Positions 26,877 through 36,436 of a stretch of 64,000 bases of DNA are shown here, one piece after another. Below the pieces are notes generated by a model that worked only from the letters and a program-made list of their open reading frames with translations, had not been told where the DNA came from and searched no databases. A program made the translations under genes and the position numbers. How positions within the stretch are numbered: the first letter of the stretch is position 1; each line of letters starts with the position of its first letter. Origin of the DNA: Methylophaga sp. OBS4 (GTDB taxonomy: Bacteria; Pseudomonadota; Gammaproteobacteria; Nitrosococcales; Methylophagaceae); the NCBI RefSeq assembly GCF_026319305.1, contig NZ_JAPDMV010000002.1, positions 49,034-113,033 on the forward strand, given 5' to 3'.

Positions 26877-28379
26877 TTAATCAGATTTTTTTCGACGATA
26901 ATACGCCCACAGCAGCAACATGAACACCGACCCACCCCATATAGGCCATTGCTGCCAGCTCACATAAGGTGTTTCACCGTGTCGCGGTTGTATGGTTTCG
27001 GTCAACACCGCTTGTTCAAACTGAGGTGTTTGGGACTGTATTTGCCCTTTAAAGTCGACAAAGGCTGAAATCCCGTTTGTCGTGGCCCGCACTAAAGGGC
27101 GCCCAGTCTCCAGTGCCCGGCTACGCGATATTTGTAAATGTTGATGCGGTGCAAATGAATCACCATACCAGGCATTATTGGTAGCATTTATCAGCAAGGT
27201 AGCCTCGGGCAGTGTTTGCAACACTTCGGTGGAAAAGACATCTTCATAACAGATTGAAATACCGACCGGCTGACCGGCAGCGGTAAGTAAGGGCTGGCCG
27301 GCGGGCCCAGCAGCAAATGCGGACATCGGTAAATTAAAAAAGGCAATCAGCCCGCGCAGCCATTCAAACGGCACATAATCACCAAATGGCACCAGATGCT
27401 GTTTATGGTAAAAACCCTGCTGCTTACCCAACACCATCATACTGTTGAAGTACTCTCCATCACGGCCATCCTGTACCGGCAGCCCCAGCAAAATATCCGT
27501 TTGATGATCCCGGGCCTGACGCTGTAGCGGCTCCAGATAGAAATCCCTGAGTTGGTGATAAAACGCCGGTATCGCATTTTCCGGCCAGACAATCAAATCA
27601 CTATCCCAGTGAACCTCTGAGGTTACCTGATACAAAGCCAGTGTATTCGCCAGTTGTTCCGGGTCCCACTTGATCTGTTGTGGCACGTTACCCTGAATCA
27701 GTGTGGTTTTGACCGTCGTACCGACCGGTTGCGTCCAGTCAACCTGTTTCAGCGCCTCGCCACTTCCCCAAAGCAACACCACCGGCAACAGCCATAACCA
27801 CTGCTTTTGCCGCCAGCTATGAATCATCAGACCGGCCGTTACTGCCACCAGCCATGACGCACCGATCACACCGATAACCGGAATAAATCCGGCCAGTGGC
27901 CCTTCTATCTGACTGACACCCAATTCCAGCCAGGGAAAACCGCTCAAAAACCAGCCTTTAAATAATTCAAAGCCGACCCAGGCAACCGGGAGTAATAAAA
28001 TCAGATCGATGAAAGAGGAACACGAAGGGGAAAGCTTTTTGATGAACCAGCCCAGCAAAGCCAGGTAACAAGCCAGAAAAGCCACAAACAGGCCGGTAAG
28101 CAAGGTTGCCAGGATCATGCCTGACTGGCCGAAGACATGGATAGCGACATAGACCCAGGAAACGCCGACACCAAACATGCCAAAACCGAATAACCAGCCA
28201 CGCCATGCCGCCTGTTTGGGGGAGGCCTCAAGCCAGCTGAAAAATAACAAAACGAGGCTGAGCACAGCCAGGGGATACCAATAAAATGGCGCAAAAGCCA
28301 GCGGCAACAACGCACCCGCCAGTAGCGCCACCATACTACCTTTCCAGCCCTGCAAGCCCTGCTCGTTTCCTGTCCGCAT
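26877..28379 (-). CDS. lnt: Apolipoprotein N-acyltransferase
   Basis: Adds the third acyl chain to the N-terminal Cys of lipoproteins. 500 residues: six to seven N-terminal membrane helices (~15-210), a periplasmic nitrilase domain (~225-470) and a final helix. The catalytic triad fits: Glu in VWPENAIPAFY, Lys in KQHLVPFGDYVPFEWLRG or nearby, and Cys in GISICYEDVF. The start overlaps the corC stop by one base, in the conserved order miaB-ybeZ-ybeY-corC-lnt. Confidence 0.95.
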   Translation of the reverse strand: MRTGNEQGLQGWKGSMVALLAGALLPLAFAPFYWYPLAVLSLVLLFFSWLEASPKQAAWRGWLFGFGMFGVGVSWVYVAIHVFGQSGMILATLLTGLFVAFLACYLALLGWFIKKLSPSCSSFIDLILLLPVAWVGFELFKGWFLSGFPWLELGVSQIEGPLAGFIPVIGVIGASWLVAVTAGLMIHSWRQKQWLWLLPVVLLWGSGEALKQVDWTQPVGTTVKTTLIQGNVPQQIKWDPEQLANTLALYQVTSEVHWDSDLIVWPENAIPAFYHQLRDFYLEPLQRQARDHQTDILLGLPVQDGRDGEYFNSMMVLGKQQGFYHKQHLVPFGDYVPFEWLRGLIAFFNLPMSAFAAGPAGQPLLTAAGQPVGISICYEDVFSTEVLQTLPEATLLINATNNAWYGDSFAPHQHLQISRSRALETGRPLVRATTNGISAFVDFKGQIQSQTPQFEQAVLTETIQPRHGETPYVSWQQWPIWGGSVFMLLLWAYYRRKKSD

Positions 28380-29245
28380 TATTCTACATCAGCTTCCAGC
28401 GCTTCTTCCGGAGACAGCAACACCATTTTCATCAGATAAATCCGGCGGTTATCCGCACGCAACACGGTAAACTGAAAACGATCAATGGTAATCTGCTCAC
28501 CCCGTTCCGGCAAATGACCAAATTGATTGACCACATAGCCGCCAACCGTATCAAAATCTTCATCACTCCAATTGGTTTCGAAAAACTCGTTAAAGTCTTC
28601 CACCATGGTCAGGGCTTTGATGGTGTAGGTATTTTCATTGCGTTGCAGAATCGGGGCATCGTCATCAAAATCATGTTCATCTTCGATTTCACCGACGATC
28701 TGCTCCAGCACATTTTCAATGGTCACAATCCCGGCCACCCCTCCATACTCATCCACGACAATGGCCATGTGGTTACGGCGGGCACGAAATTCCCTGAGCA
28801 ATACATTAAGGCGCTTGCTTTCCGGAATGAACACGGCCGGACGCAACAACTCGCGTAAATCAAAATCAAACACACCGCTACTGACCACCGCGGACAGCAA
28901 GTCTTTTGCCAGCAGAATACCAATCACATCGTCACGGTCATCATCAATCACCGGAAAACGTGAATGTGCAGTCTCGGTCACCAGTTTCAGGGTTTCTTCC
29001 GCCGGGGCATCGCGTGACACCATCACCACTTGCGAACGCGGAATCATGATATCACGGGCCTGCATCTGGGAAACGCTAAGCGCCCCCTCAACGATAGACA
29101 GAGCCTCAGCGTCCAGAATATGCCGCTCAGAAGCCGAGCGGATAAGTTCTATCAGTTGTTCCTGATCCTGCGGTTCCAGCAACAAATTGCTTAGTTTCCG
29201 CACCCAGGAATGACTTCCTGAGCGACTCGTTCGACCTTCACTCAT
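28379..29245 (-). CDS. corC: CorC-type CBS-domain protein
   Basis: 288-residue cytoplasmic protein. Two CBS domains (~65-185) open with [14 protein letters not shown] and contain [27 protein letters not shown], and a C-terminal CorC/HlyC transporter-associated domain follows (~200-280; [17 protein letters not shown]). In enterobacteria CorC is linked to magnesium/cobalt resistance. The short form lacks the membrane DUF21 domain of full transporters. It overlaps ybeY by 4 bases and lnt by 1. Confidence 0.93.
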   Translation of the reverse strand: MSEGRTSRSGSHSWVRKLSNLLLEPQDQEQLIELIRSASERHILDAEALSIVEGALSVSQMQARDIMIPRSQVVMVSRDAPAEETLKLVTETAHSRFPVIDDDRDDVIGILLAKDLLSAVVSSGVFDFDLRELLRPAVFIPESKRLNVLLREFRARRNHMAIVVDEYGGVAGIVTIENVLEQIVGEIEDEHDFDDDAPILQRNENTYTIKALTMVEDFNEFFETNWSDEDFDTVGGYVVNQFGHLPERGEQITIDRFQFTVLRADNRRIYLMKMVLLSPEEALEADVE

Positions 29246-29706
29246 GACAACTCTCCCCGCAAAATATAGGGATTGGCAATGTCTAAAGATTGCAGAATAT
29301 GGATTTCCAATGCTTCCATCTGTTCAGCTTCATCCGTTTCAATATGATCATAACCCAGCAGGTGCAGACAACCATGCACCACCATATGGGCCCAATGATC
29401 GGTTACTTTTTTATCTTGTTCTGCCGCTTCCCTTTCCACTACGGGTACACAAATCACCAAATCCCCCAATAATATGGGTTCCAGTTCTACAGGCGATTCA
29501 AAAGGAAAGGACAGGACATTAGTGGGACCGGTTTTGCCGCGATAGTTACTGTTCAACTCGGCACTCTCGTCTTCATCAACGAGCCGGATACTTAACTCAC
29601 AATCATCATCAACAGACTGCAATGCCGCTTCGGCCCAACGTGTTACCTGTGCTTGATCCGGCGTATTACCCTGATAAGCACATTGAAAATCAACGGTGAC
29701 GGTCAT
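29242..29706 (-). CDS. ybeY: Endoribonuclease YbeY (16S rRNA maturation)
   Basis: 154-residue single-strand-specific metallo-RNase for 16S rRNA 3' processing and ribosome quality control. The zinc motif is [15 protein letters not shown] (H3xH5xH), near residues 115-129; the conserved TNVLSFPFE lies just upstream. Its start overlaps the ybeZ stop, and its stop overlaps the corC start, giving tight translational coupling. Confidence 0.96.
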   Translation of the reverse strand: MTVTVDFQCAYQGNTPDQAQVTRWAEAALQSVDDDCELSIRLVDEDESAELNSNYRGKTGPTNVLSFPFESPVELEPILLGDLVICVPVVEREAAEQDKKVTDHWAHMVVHGCLHLLGYDHIETDEAEQMEALEIHILQSLDIANPYILRGELS

Positions 29707-30686
29707 GACTGCCTGTCGGCCTTATCGTAAGCCAGAATCACTTTTTGTACCAGCGAGTGACGCACTACATCCTTGGCCTGGAAAAACGTAAAACCGATAC
29801 CTTCGACATCTTTCAACACTTCAATCGCATGACGCAGGCCGGATTTTTGGGATCCAGGCAAATCAATCTGAGTAATATCACCGGTAATAACTGCCGTTGA
29901 GCTATAGCCCATACGGGTCAGAAACATTTTCATCTGCTCGATGGTGGTATTCTGCGCTTCATCCAGAATGATAAAGGACTCGTTCAAAGTCCGGCCACGC
30001 ATATAAGCCAAAGGGGCCACTTCGATCACATTGCGCTCAATTAATTTGGCCACCCGTTCAAAACCGAGCATTTCATAAAGCGCATCAAACAAAGGCCGCA
30101 GATAAGGATCGACTTTTTGCGCCAGATCGCCAGGCAGAAAACCCAAACGCTCACCGGCTTCCACCGCCGGCCGCACCAGCACGATACGACGGGCGAAATC
30201 CCGCTCCAAGGCTTCTACTGCGCAGGCCACGGCAAGGTAAGTCTTACCGGTGCCGGCAGGCCCCACACCGAAGTTGATATCGTGGGTCATAATACGTTGC
30301 AGATAAGCCTGCTGATTTTCACCACGGGCTTTAATCAAGCCACGTTTGGTTTTGATAACCACCTCATCCTGCTCTGCCGAAGCTGCGCCGCTGCCTTCCC
30401 CTTCGCCGCCGACTCTGCGAATCGCCATATGGATCTGTTCCGGCACCAATACCGTCTGGGCAGTTTCGGCATAGAGATCGTGAATAACCTCCTGCACCGA
30501 AACCAAAACCTCAGCCGGGCCTATCACCTGAAACTTGGTGCCACGGTTGTTAATTTCCACGCCAAAACCCCGTTCCATCATTCTGATATGTTCATCAAGA
30601 TGGCCGCAGAGATTGGCAAGACGGGGGTTATCAGTCGGGCTGAGCTCGAAACTGACACTATCGAGCGAATGTGAAGAATTGGTCAC
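29703..30686 (-). CDS. ybeZ: PhoH-like ATPase YbeZ
   Basis: 327-residue P-loop ATPase, the usual functional partner of YbeY. An N-terminal nucleic-acid-binding segment precedes the ATPase core with Walker [12 protein letters not shown] (~136-146) and Walker [29 protein letters not shown] lies between. It uses a GTG start (30684-30686), 17 bases after the miaB stop. The role in RNA metabolism is inferred from the family and the operon. Confidence 0.94.
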   Translation of the reverse strand: MTNSSHSLDSVSFELSPTDNPRLANLCGHLDEHIRMMERGFGVEINNRGTKFQVIGPAEVLVSVQEVIHDLYAETAQTVLVPEQIHMAIRRVGGEGEGSGAASAEQDEVVIKTKRGLIKARGENQQAYLQRIMTHDINFGVGPAGTGKTYLAVACAVEALERDFARRIVLVRPAVEAGERLGFLPGDLAQKVDPYLRPLFDALYEMLGFERVAKLIERNVIEVAPLAYMRGRTLNESFIILDEAQNTTIEQMKMFLTRMGYSSTAVITGDITQIDLPGSQKSGLRHAIEVLKDVEGIGFTFFQAKDVVRHSLVQKVILAYDKADRQS

Positions 30687-30703
30687 TAAATTATCCCAAA
30701 GGC

Positions 30704-32044
30704 TTATACGATCACGCTATCAGTTAGCAGTTCGCCACGCAAGGAATTGCTGAAAGCTTCTTCGATACGCACATCAACAAATTGCCCAATCAGAGATTTA
30801 TCGCCCTGGAAGTTGACTACACGGTTGTTTTCAGTACGTCCAGCCATATCGCCGTCACCACGATGCGCTTCTCTTTCGACCAAAATACATTGCGTCGTGC
30901 CGACCATGGCTTCGGCATGCGCATTTTCCAGCTCCCATAGCCGATCCTGCATAATCTGCAAGCGTTTTTTCTTCACATCTTCAGACACTGAATCGACAAA
31001 GGCCGCCGCCGGTGTACCGGGACGCGCACTGTAAATAAAGCTGAACGAATGATCAAAACCGATTTCATCAATCAGATCCATGGTCGCCTGAAAATCAGCT
31101 TCGGTTTCATTGGGAAAACCGACAATAAAATCGCTGGACATGCTTAGATGAGGCCTGACTTCCAGCAAACGGCGAATTTTGTTTTTATATTCGACAGCAG
31201 TATGACCGCGTTTCATCATCGCCAGAATGCGATCGGAACCGGATTGAACCGGCAGATGCAGGTGATTGACCAGTTCGGGCACTTCGGCAAAAGCTTCAAT
31301 CAGACTGTCCGAAAACTCGACCGGGTGTGAAGTGGTAAAACGAATGCGTTCAATACCTTCAATCGCCGCAACATAATGAATCAGCAATGCCAAATCAGCG
31401 GTTTCATCATCTTCGATCACACCACGATAGGCATTAACATTCTGCCCCAGCAAATTGACTTCCCGCACACCCTGCGCCGCCAGTTGACGAATTTCGCGCA
31501 AAATACTGCCTACCGGACGGCTGACCTCTTCACCACGGGTGTAGGGCACGACACAGAAAGTGCAGTATTTGCTGCATCCTTCCATTACCGATACAAAGGC
31601 GGTCGGGCCTTCGGCGCGCGGCGCCGGCAGATTATCAAACTTCTCGATTTCGGGGAAAGAGATATCAATGCTCGGTTTACGGCTTTTTTTCACCTCCTCC
31701 AGCATGGCTGGCAGACGGTGCAGCGTTTGCGGCCCGAAGATCAAATCGACATATGGCGCGCGTTTACGGATAGCCTCGCCTTCCTGACTCGCCACACAGC
31801 CACCGACACCAATCACCAGATCCGGCCGCGAGTCCTTCCAGCGCTTCCAGCGCCCCAGTTGGTGGAATACCTTTTCCTGCGCTTTTTCGCGGATCGAACA
31901 AGTGTTGAGCAAAAGCACATCGGCTTCTTCCGCAATATCCGTCGGTTCCAGTTGGTGAGAATCAGCGAGTACCTCGGCCATCTTTGATGAATCGTATTCG
32001 TTCATCTGACAACCAAAGGTTCTAATGTAAAGTTTACCAGCCAT
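30704..32044 (-). CDS. miaB: tRNA-2-methylthio-N6-isopentenyladenosine synthase
   Basis: Radical-SAM methylthiotransferase acting on A37 of tRNAs reading U-starting codons. 446 residues: N-terminal UPF0004 domain with three cluster cysteines ([29 protein letters not shown]), radical-SAM core with [15 protein letters not shown] (CxxxCxxC), and a C-terminal TRAM domain (~375-440). First gene of the miaB-ybeZ-ybeY-corC-lnt run; the upstream 125 bases are shared with divergent radC. Confidence 0.97.
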   Translation of the reverse strand: MAGKLYIRTFGCQMNEYDSSKMAEVLADSHQLEPTDIAEEADVLLLNTCSIREKAQEKVFHQLGRWKRWKDSRPDLVIGVGGCVASQEGEAIRKRAPYVDLIFGPQTLHRLPAMLEEVKKSRKPSIDISFPEIEKFDNLPAPRAEGPTAFVSVMEGCSKYCTFCVVPYTRGEEVSRPVGSILREIRQLAAQGVREVNLLGQNVNAYRGVIEDDETADLALLIHYVAAIEGIERIRFTTSHPVEFSDSLIEAFAEVPELVNHLHLPVQSGSDRILAMMKRGHTAVEYKNKIRRLLEVRPHLSMSSDFIVGFPNETEADFQATMDLIDEIGFDHSFSFIYSARPGTPAAAFVDSVSEDVKKKRLQIMQDRLWELENAHAEAMVGTTQCILVEREAHRGDGDMAGRTENNRVVNFQGDKSLIGQFVDVRIEEAFSNSLRGELLTDSVIV

Positions 32045-32109
32045 AAGATCAGATAATTATAAAGGGCGCACAGCATACTATTTTTTACCGGATTAGTACA
32101 TACAAGCCA

Positions 32110-32138
32110 TTGTTTTTACTAAAAACAGCAAATATAGT
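32110..32138 (+). promoter_or_regulatory. Candidate sigma-70 promoter of radC
   Basis: TTGTTT (32110-32115), a 17-base spacer and TATAGT (32133-32138) give a plausible promoter starting ~25 bases before the radC ATG. The -35 overlaps the small AT-rich inverted repeat TGTTTTT/AAAAACA (32111-32127), which could be an operator or chance. Confidence 0.45.
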
Positions 32139-32169
32139 GAACACTGAATAAATGACAAGGATGTGAATC

Positions 32170-32844
32170 ATGGCAATCAAGGACTGGCCTGCCGATGAAC
32201 GACCACGTGAGAAACTGTTGCATACCGGTGCTTCGGCTCTGTCTGATGCCGAGTTGCTGGCAATTTTTCTGCGTACCGGTGTCACCGGCTTATCGGCGGT
32301 GGATCTGGCCCGACAACTGTTGAACCAATTCGGAAGTCTGCGTGCGTTGCTGGAAGCCGACCAAGCTACTTTTTGCTCAGGTCATGGTCTGGGCACAGCC
32401 AAGTTTGTACAACTCCAGGCTGTGCTGGAAATGGGCCGCAGGCATCTGGAATCCACGCTGTCCAAAGGCGATGCATTTAATGACTGTGACACTACGCGCC
32501 GCTATCTCAAGCATAGACTGCGGCCTTACCCCTACGAAGTGTTTGCCTGTCTGTATCTGGATAATCAGCATCGACTTTTGGCCTTCGAGGAACTGTTCAG
32601 AGGCACGATTGATGGTGCCAGCGTCTATCCCCGGGAACTGGTCAAACAGGCTTTGCATCACAATGCCGCTGCCGTGATCCTGGCCCATAATCATCCTTCC
32701 GGCATTGCCGAACCCAGTCAGGCCGATATTCAGATTACCCGCCGCATTAAATCAGCGCTAGAACTGGTCGATATCCGCGTGCTGGATCACATCATCATTG
32801 GCGATGCCGACACCGTTTCACTGGCACAGCAGGGACAACTGTAG
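32170..32844 (+). CDS. radC: RadC-family JAMM/MPN domain protein
   Basis: 224 residues. N-terminal helix-hairpin-helix region (~1-80; [22 protein letters not shown]), then a JAB1/MPN-type metal-binding domain with the motif [15 protein letters not shown] (HxHx7-8D) preceded by [11 protein letters not shown]. Despite the name, the RadC repair role is doubtful; the function is unsettled. Monocistronic and convergent with a cytochrome b gene 11 bases beyond its stop. Confidence 0.93.
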   Translation: MAIKDWPADERPREKLLHTGASALSDAELLAIFLRTGVTGLSAVDLARQLLNQFGSLRALLEADQATFCSGHGLGTAKFVQLQAVLEMGRRHLESTLSKGDAFNDCDTTRRYLKHRLRPYPYEVFACLYLDNQHRLLAFEELFRGTIDGASVYPRELVKQALHHNAAAVILAHNHPSGIAEPSQADIQITRRIKSALELVDIRVLDHIIIGDADTVSLAQQGQL

Positions 32845-32855
32845 GGTACATCTAA

Positions 32856-33608
32856 TTAATCGTCCAAATCGATCGGTTTGTTTTTAAATACTTTTCTGCC
32901 GGTCAGCATCGCCGACACCAGCCCATTACGCTCACGCAATTCTGTCACCAATACCCCGAGCAGATGCAAAGCTATCGCCGCCAGCAAAATAAAAAACACA
33001 TAATAATGCACGGTGATGAAAGGTTTTCTGAAATCACGCATATCCTGATAAGCGGCTTTATTCACACCTTCATCTGAATAAGGCCTGACCAACTCAACAG
33101 TTTCCGGACTCTCTGCCACCCAGGCTTTAAAGCTGTTGCCAAACGGTGGCATATAAACATCAGTTCCAGCTAGCACCAGCCCGGTTATCGCCTGCAGCGA
33201 CAGCAACAATAATAGCAAGGTCACCATCCAGCGTGCCAGCGGGTTATGGCCGAGAAAACCAGCCGGTCTGCCATTTTTCAACCCAGCTACAAACTTAGCG
33301 CGTTGTTCCCGATAGGCAGACCCCATTGGCAATATGGCCCGCCAGCGTACATAACGACTGCCGATAAATCCCCAGATAATGCGCCAGGCGAGATTCAACG
33401 CAAACAGATAGCCGATATAGACATGCCAGGTTTTCAACAGGATTTTGCCGTCATCGCTGACACCCAGCGCTTTACTGTTAAGAATCACCAGACCAATGGC
33501 TATCAGCCCCAGTAAGCAGGCGACATTCAGCCAATGAAACACTCTGATTGAACGATCCCACACCCGATACTCTGTCAGCCCTTTTTTATCTTCGATCGGT
33601 TGTTTCAT
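32856..33608 (-). CDS. Cytochrome b561-type di-heme membrane protein (first copy)
   Basis: 250-residue inner-membrane protein of the Ni-hydrogenase/b561 cytochrome b family with four main helices. Haem-ligand candidates are His in RVFHWLNVA, KTWHVYIGYLF and VHYYVFFILLAAIALHLLG; WRIIWGFIGSRY and GHNPLARWMV are shared with the second copy at 35157-35792. It probably passes electrons between quinol and a c-type cytochrome or other periplasmic partner. The ATG at 33608 is preferred over upstream starts to 33638 because GAGGTGG lies 8 bases before it and the longer form would overlap the hemerythrin gene. Confidence 0.82.
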   Translation of the reverse strand: MKQPIEDKKGLTEYRVWDRSIRVFHWLNVACLLGLIAIGLVILNSKALGVSDDGKILLKTWHVYIGYLFALNLAWRIIWGFIGSRYVRWRAILPMGSAYREQRAKFVAGLKNGRPAGFLGHNPLARWMVTLLLLLLSLQAITGLVLAGTDVYMPPFGNSFKAWVAESPETVELVRPYSDEGVNKAAYQDMRDFRKPFITVHYYVFFILLAAIALHLLGVLVTELRERNGLVSAMLTGRKVFKNKPIDLDD

Positions 33609-33624
33609 AAGCCGCCACCTCATT

Positions 33625-34053
33625 TCAATGTTGATCAACCCGGCAGTATTCGCCGCTCCAGTTATGCAGATAAGGTGTTATATGCTCATGCATCTGCAGA
33701 TGCCGATGCCACCAGTCCTTCAAAAATATCAACACCTGTTCCGGTTCTTTATACTTTGCCGACTGTTGGCAGATATGTTTAAACTCATCGACCGTTTCTT
33801 TCGCATAACGATTATATTCCGCCATACGAGGATACTCTGCCGCCGTTAAAATGCCTTCCTCTGTTTTGAAATGAAACAGCAAATAACTTACCAGAATCTT
33901 AACTGTCGGCATCAAGGCTTCAAGCCCTTGTCCCTGTTGCAGGAAATAATGCAATGAATTTATCGTTGCCAGAACGCCGCGATGTTGCTCGTCAATGATT
34001 GGCTCGCCTTGCATGAAAGCATCCTGCCAGACTATATAGAGTGGTTTACTCAT
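33625..34053 (-). CDS. Bacteriohemerythrin
   Basis: 142-residue four-helix-bundle di-iron protein. The iron-binding pattern is complete: His in IIDEQHRGV, HFKTEE (His plus Glu), a His in EFKHICQQ, and HLQMHEHI, with a further Asp/Glu in DEQH. Hemerythrins bind O2 reversibly and in methanotrophs and other aerobes are thought to deliver or sense it. Only 16 bases separate it from the downstream cytochrome b gene, suggesting a joint role in oxygen handling; that link is inference. Confidence 0.92.
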   Translation of the reverse strand: MSKPLYIVWQDAFMQGEPIIDEQHRGVLATINSLHYFLQQGQGLEALMPTVKILVSYLLFHFKTEEGILTAAEYPRMAEYNRYAKETVDEFKHICQQSAKYKEPEQVLIFLKDWWHRHLQMHEHITPYLHNWSGEYCRVDQH

Positions 34054-34085
34054 CGAATATCCTATTCTGAATGACGGTTAAGCAC

Positions 34086-34937
34086 TTATACGGAAAACGG
34101 ATAGGCAATCGGTTCATGGCTTTGATACCCCTCCACCTTGAAGTCTTCCAGCGAAACCCAGGTTTCAATATCCTTAAGTGTTTTAATATCCGGGTTGATC
34201 ATCAGTGACGGTGACGGGTAAGGCTCGCGTTTGAGCTGCACATCACGCATCAAAGCCAGCTGATCTTCGTAAATATGTGCATTAACGATCTTGTGGTACG
34301 CCCTGCCGGGTTTCAAGCCGCAGATCTGTGCCATCAGTTTGAGCAAAAAGAACACTTGAACCTGATTAAAGTTAAGCCCCAGCGGCACATCGCAGGAACG
34401 TTGGTAGGAAGTCAGATACAGCGTGTCTCCCAGAAGGGAAAAAGTATGGGTATGCATGCAGGGCCGCAGACAGCCCCTGTCGAATTCACCGGGATTATAA
34501 AAAGTCAGGATTTCGCCACGGTCATCGATACCTTGCGATAAGTTATTAACAATTTTCTGTAACTGATCCAGCTGACTGCCATCGGCTTTTTGCCAGCGCC
34601 GCCCCTGCACGCCGTAAACCCGCCCCATATCATCCTCACCCTTACGGTGCGGATTATTCAGCCAGTCTGCATTTTCATTGGCGTTGGCATCCCAGGTTTT
34701 ACAACCAATTGCACGAAAATCCGCCGCATTGTCATAACCGCGCAGATAACCCAGCATTTCGGCAATCGCTGCTTTCCAGTAACTTTTACGGGTAGTGATC
34801 AGCGGAAACTGATTATCAGCAACATTGTATTCCAGATCCGCATTAATCACAGTCAGGCAGCGCTTGCCAGTGCGCTTATTCTCTACCCACTCACCTTCAT
34901 CTATGATTCTTTGACATAAATCCAGATACTGTCTCAT
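34086..34937 (-). CDS. thyA: Thymidylate synthase
   Basis: Methylates dUMP to dTMP with 5,10-methylene-tetrahydrofolate. 283 residues; the catalytic Cys lies in [10 protein letters not shown], followed by the highly conserved [16 protein letters not shown], and [13 protein letters not shown] further on. It is a bacterial ThyA of a slightly divergent subtype (the PCH triad reads PCMH). It shows that the organism runs a folate C1 pool beside the H4MPT pool. It is followed by the hemerythrin gene and preceded by a terminator. Confidence 0.95.
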   Translation of the reverse strand: MRQYLDLCQRIIDEGEWVENKRTGKRCLTVINADLEYNVADNQFPLITTRKSYWKAAIAEMLGYLRGYDNAADFRAIGCKTWDANANENADWLNNPHRKGEDDMGRVYGVQGRRWQKADGSQLDQLQKIVNNLSQGIDDRGEILTFYNPGEFDRGCLRPCMHTHTFSLLGDTLYLTSYQRSCDVPLGLNFNQVQVFFLLKLMAQICGLKPGRAYHKIVNAHIYEDQLALMRDVQLKREPYPSPSLMINPDIKTLKDIETWVSLEDFKVEGYQSHEPIAYPFSV

Positions 34938-35042
34938 CTTGCTCCACCATCAGTTGTAATGCCTTTCCAATAAGGAGCACTTTAACACTGCCGACAAGTT
35001 GGGCAAACAGCCAATTGGGCACTCGCCACGGACAGGCCATAA

Positions 35043-35075
35043 ACACAAAAACCGGCTTAAAGCCGGTTTTTGTGT
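35043..35075. terminator. Bidirectional intrinsic terminator between the second cytochrome b gene and thyA
   Basis: A perfect 16-bp inverted repeat (35043-35058 with 35060-35075) centred on 35059. The GC core CCGGCTT/AAGCCGG is flanked by A5 and T5, so it acts on both strands. It ends the minus-strand transcript of the cytochrome gene at 35157. Confidence 0.88.
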
Positions 35076-35156
35076 CCCCCCTGCCAGGAGGATTTTCAGG
35101 AAGCTGTGGACGACTTCGCTGATAGGGGCGAAACCTTGAAGTATCAGTTTGATTGT

Positions 35157-35792
35157 TCAGGTGAAGGATGAGGGTTTACGTCCGGTAATCATCGCTTTGA
35201 CCAGATTCTGTTTTTCCAACCGACTGGACACCACGACACCCGCGATATGCAATACGATCAGAAAGACAGTGAAATTAGCGAAAAACTCATGAATATCTTC
35301 CCATAGATCTTCTGCCGCTTCATTCTCCTTAGCACCACCACTGTGTTTTCCCGGAACAGAGGCTTGTGCCGTGCTGATAAAAAAGCCGGACTCCTGCTGA
35401 GCGAGCGGGCCATGCCCTTCCAGACCATATACTTTCAGACCCGTTATCGAAGTCAATGCCAGACTGATGAGCAAGGCAACAACCATTATTCCGCCGAGAG
35501 GATTATGACCATCGACATGTTCTACCCGCCCTGACAGCATACTTTTTGCATAAGCTTTCACTCGTGCGGGGCTATAAATGAAATCTTTAAAACGGGCATG
35601 TTGAGTACCGATAAATCCCCAAATCAATCTAAAAACAATTAATCCGAGCACCATATAACCGGCATAAGTATGAAGCGAACTTTCTTCATCACCTGTTAAA
35701 TAAGCGGTTGTAAAACTAATAACCAGAGCCCAGTGGAACAAGCGGACTGCAATGTCCCAAACCGGCTTGGCAGAGATATTTGGCTCTTGCAT
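35157..35792 (-). CDS. Cytochrome b561-type di-heme membrane protein (second copy)
   Basis: 211 residues, four membrane helices, same family as the protein at 32856-33608. Shared segments are VRLFHWALV, SLHTYAGYMVLGLIVFRLIWGFIG and DGHNPLGGIMVVALLI; histidines in these and in VLHIAGVVVSSRLEKQNLV are the likely haem ligands. A hydrophilic loop (~135-165) rich in Gly, Lys and Glu lies between helices 3 and 4 and differs from the other copy. Function in electron transfer is inferred. Divergent from the HTH regulator gene. Confidence 0.82.
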   Translation of the reverse strand: MQEPNISAKPVWDIAVRLFHWALVISFTTAYLTGDEESSLHTYAGYMVLGLIVFRLIWGFIGTQHARFKDFIYSPARVKAYAKSMLSGRVEHVDGHNPLGGIMVVALLISLALTSITGLKVYGLEGHGPLAQQESGFFISTAQASVPGKHSGGAKENEAAEDLWEDIHEFFANFTVFLIVLHIAGVVVSSRLEKQNLVKAMITGRKPSSFT

Positions 35793-35866
35793 AACAAGCT
35801 CTCCTTTTAATCGGGTCGAGCTTTAATTTACTGATTCACAGCACTGCGCGCATCGTATATCTGTCC

Positions 35867-35872
35867 TATAAT
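35867..35872 (+). promoter_or_regulatory. Candidate -10 element for the membrane-anchored HTH regulator
   Basis: A perfect TATAAT lies ~55 bases before the likely start codon, without a good -35 at the right distance, which suggests activator dependence or chance. Confidence 0.35.
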
Positions 35873-35925
35873 CAGGATATTCCGGCATATGTACCACGCC
35901 GTTTTTATTGACTGCGGGAGCTGAT

Positions 35926-36426
35926 GTGCTGAAAGCGAAACCTGTTTTTATTATCACCATCATGTTGGTCGTCATCATCTTCAACGTAATCGATATGATC
36001 GAAGATTTTTCCTCCGGTCAGCCACTGTGGCATATCGTTGAAGAAGGTTTGATCATCTGCCTGGCTCTGGGACTTATCAGCTACCTAATCTTTAATCTCA
36101 AACAACAGTCAGGACATTTACAACAGTTGCAGCAAGATCTCGCCACCATCAATCAACAAATGACTGAGTCGAATTCCCGTATTTACCAAGCCAGAAAGCA
36201 GTACAGTCAGGTCATTCAACAGCAGTTCAATGAATGGCATCTGAGCCAGAGTGAGCAGGAAATCGCATTATTATTGCTTAAGGGCCTCAGTTTTAATGAA
36301 ATTGCTGCCCTGCGACAAACCAGAGAAAAAACCGTTCGTCAGCAAGCCTCTGAGATTTATAAAAAGTCCGGCATTTCAGGCCGGCACGCTTTCTCGGCTT
36401 GGTTTTTTGAGGATTTCTTAAACTAG
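35926..36426 (+). CDS. Membrane-anchored LuxR-type helix-turn-helix protein
   Basis: About 166 residues from a GTG start with GGGAG just upstream (the frame opens at a TTG at 35908). Two N-terminal membrane helices (~5-25 and ~42-60) are followed by a Gln-rich coiled coil (~66-105, QQSGHLQQLQQDLATINQQM) and a C-terminal LuxR/GerE-type DNA-binding domain (LSQSEQEIALLLLKGLSFNE, then REKTVRQQASEIYKKSGISG). This is an unusual layout: no receiver or ligand domain, only a membrane anchor. It may sense the membrane state or a partner protein. It lies between a cytochrome b gene and the metal-type locus. I do not recognise a named family. Confidence 0.78.
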   Translation: MLKAKPVFIITIMLVVIIFNVIDMIEDFSSGQPLWHIVEEGLIICLALGLISYLIFNLKQQSGHLQQLQQDLATINQQMTESNSRIYQARKQYSQVIQQQFNEWHLSQSEQEIALLLLKGLSFNEIAALRQTREKTVRQQASEIYKKSGISGRHAFSAWFFEDFLN

Positions 36427-36436
36427 GATCTGTTGC

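Noticed and set aside
31376..31987. 203-codon plus-strand open frame opposite miaB
   Set aside because: Fully antisense to a certain miaB gene with intact radical-SAM motifs; no recognisable domain and no ribosome site. Long antisense frames are common opposite biased codons.
34938..35156. tRNA, small RNA or short gene in the 219-bp gap before thyA
   Set aside because: No cloverleaf or coding frame was found; the only clear structure is the bidirectional terminator.
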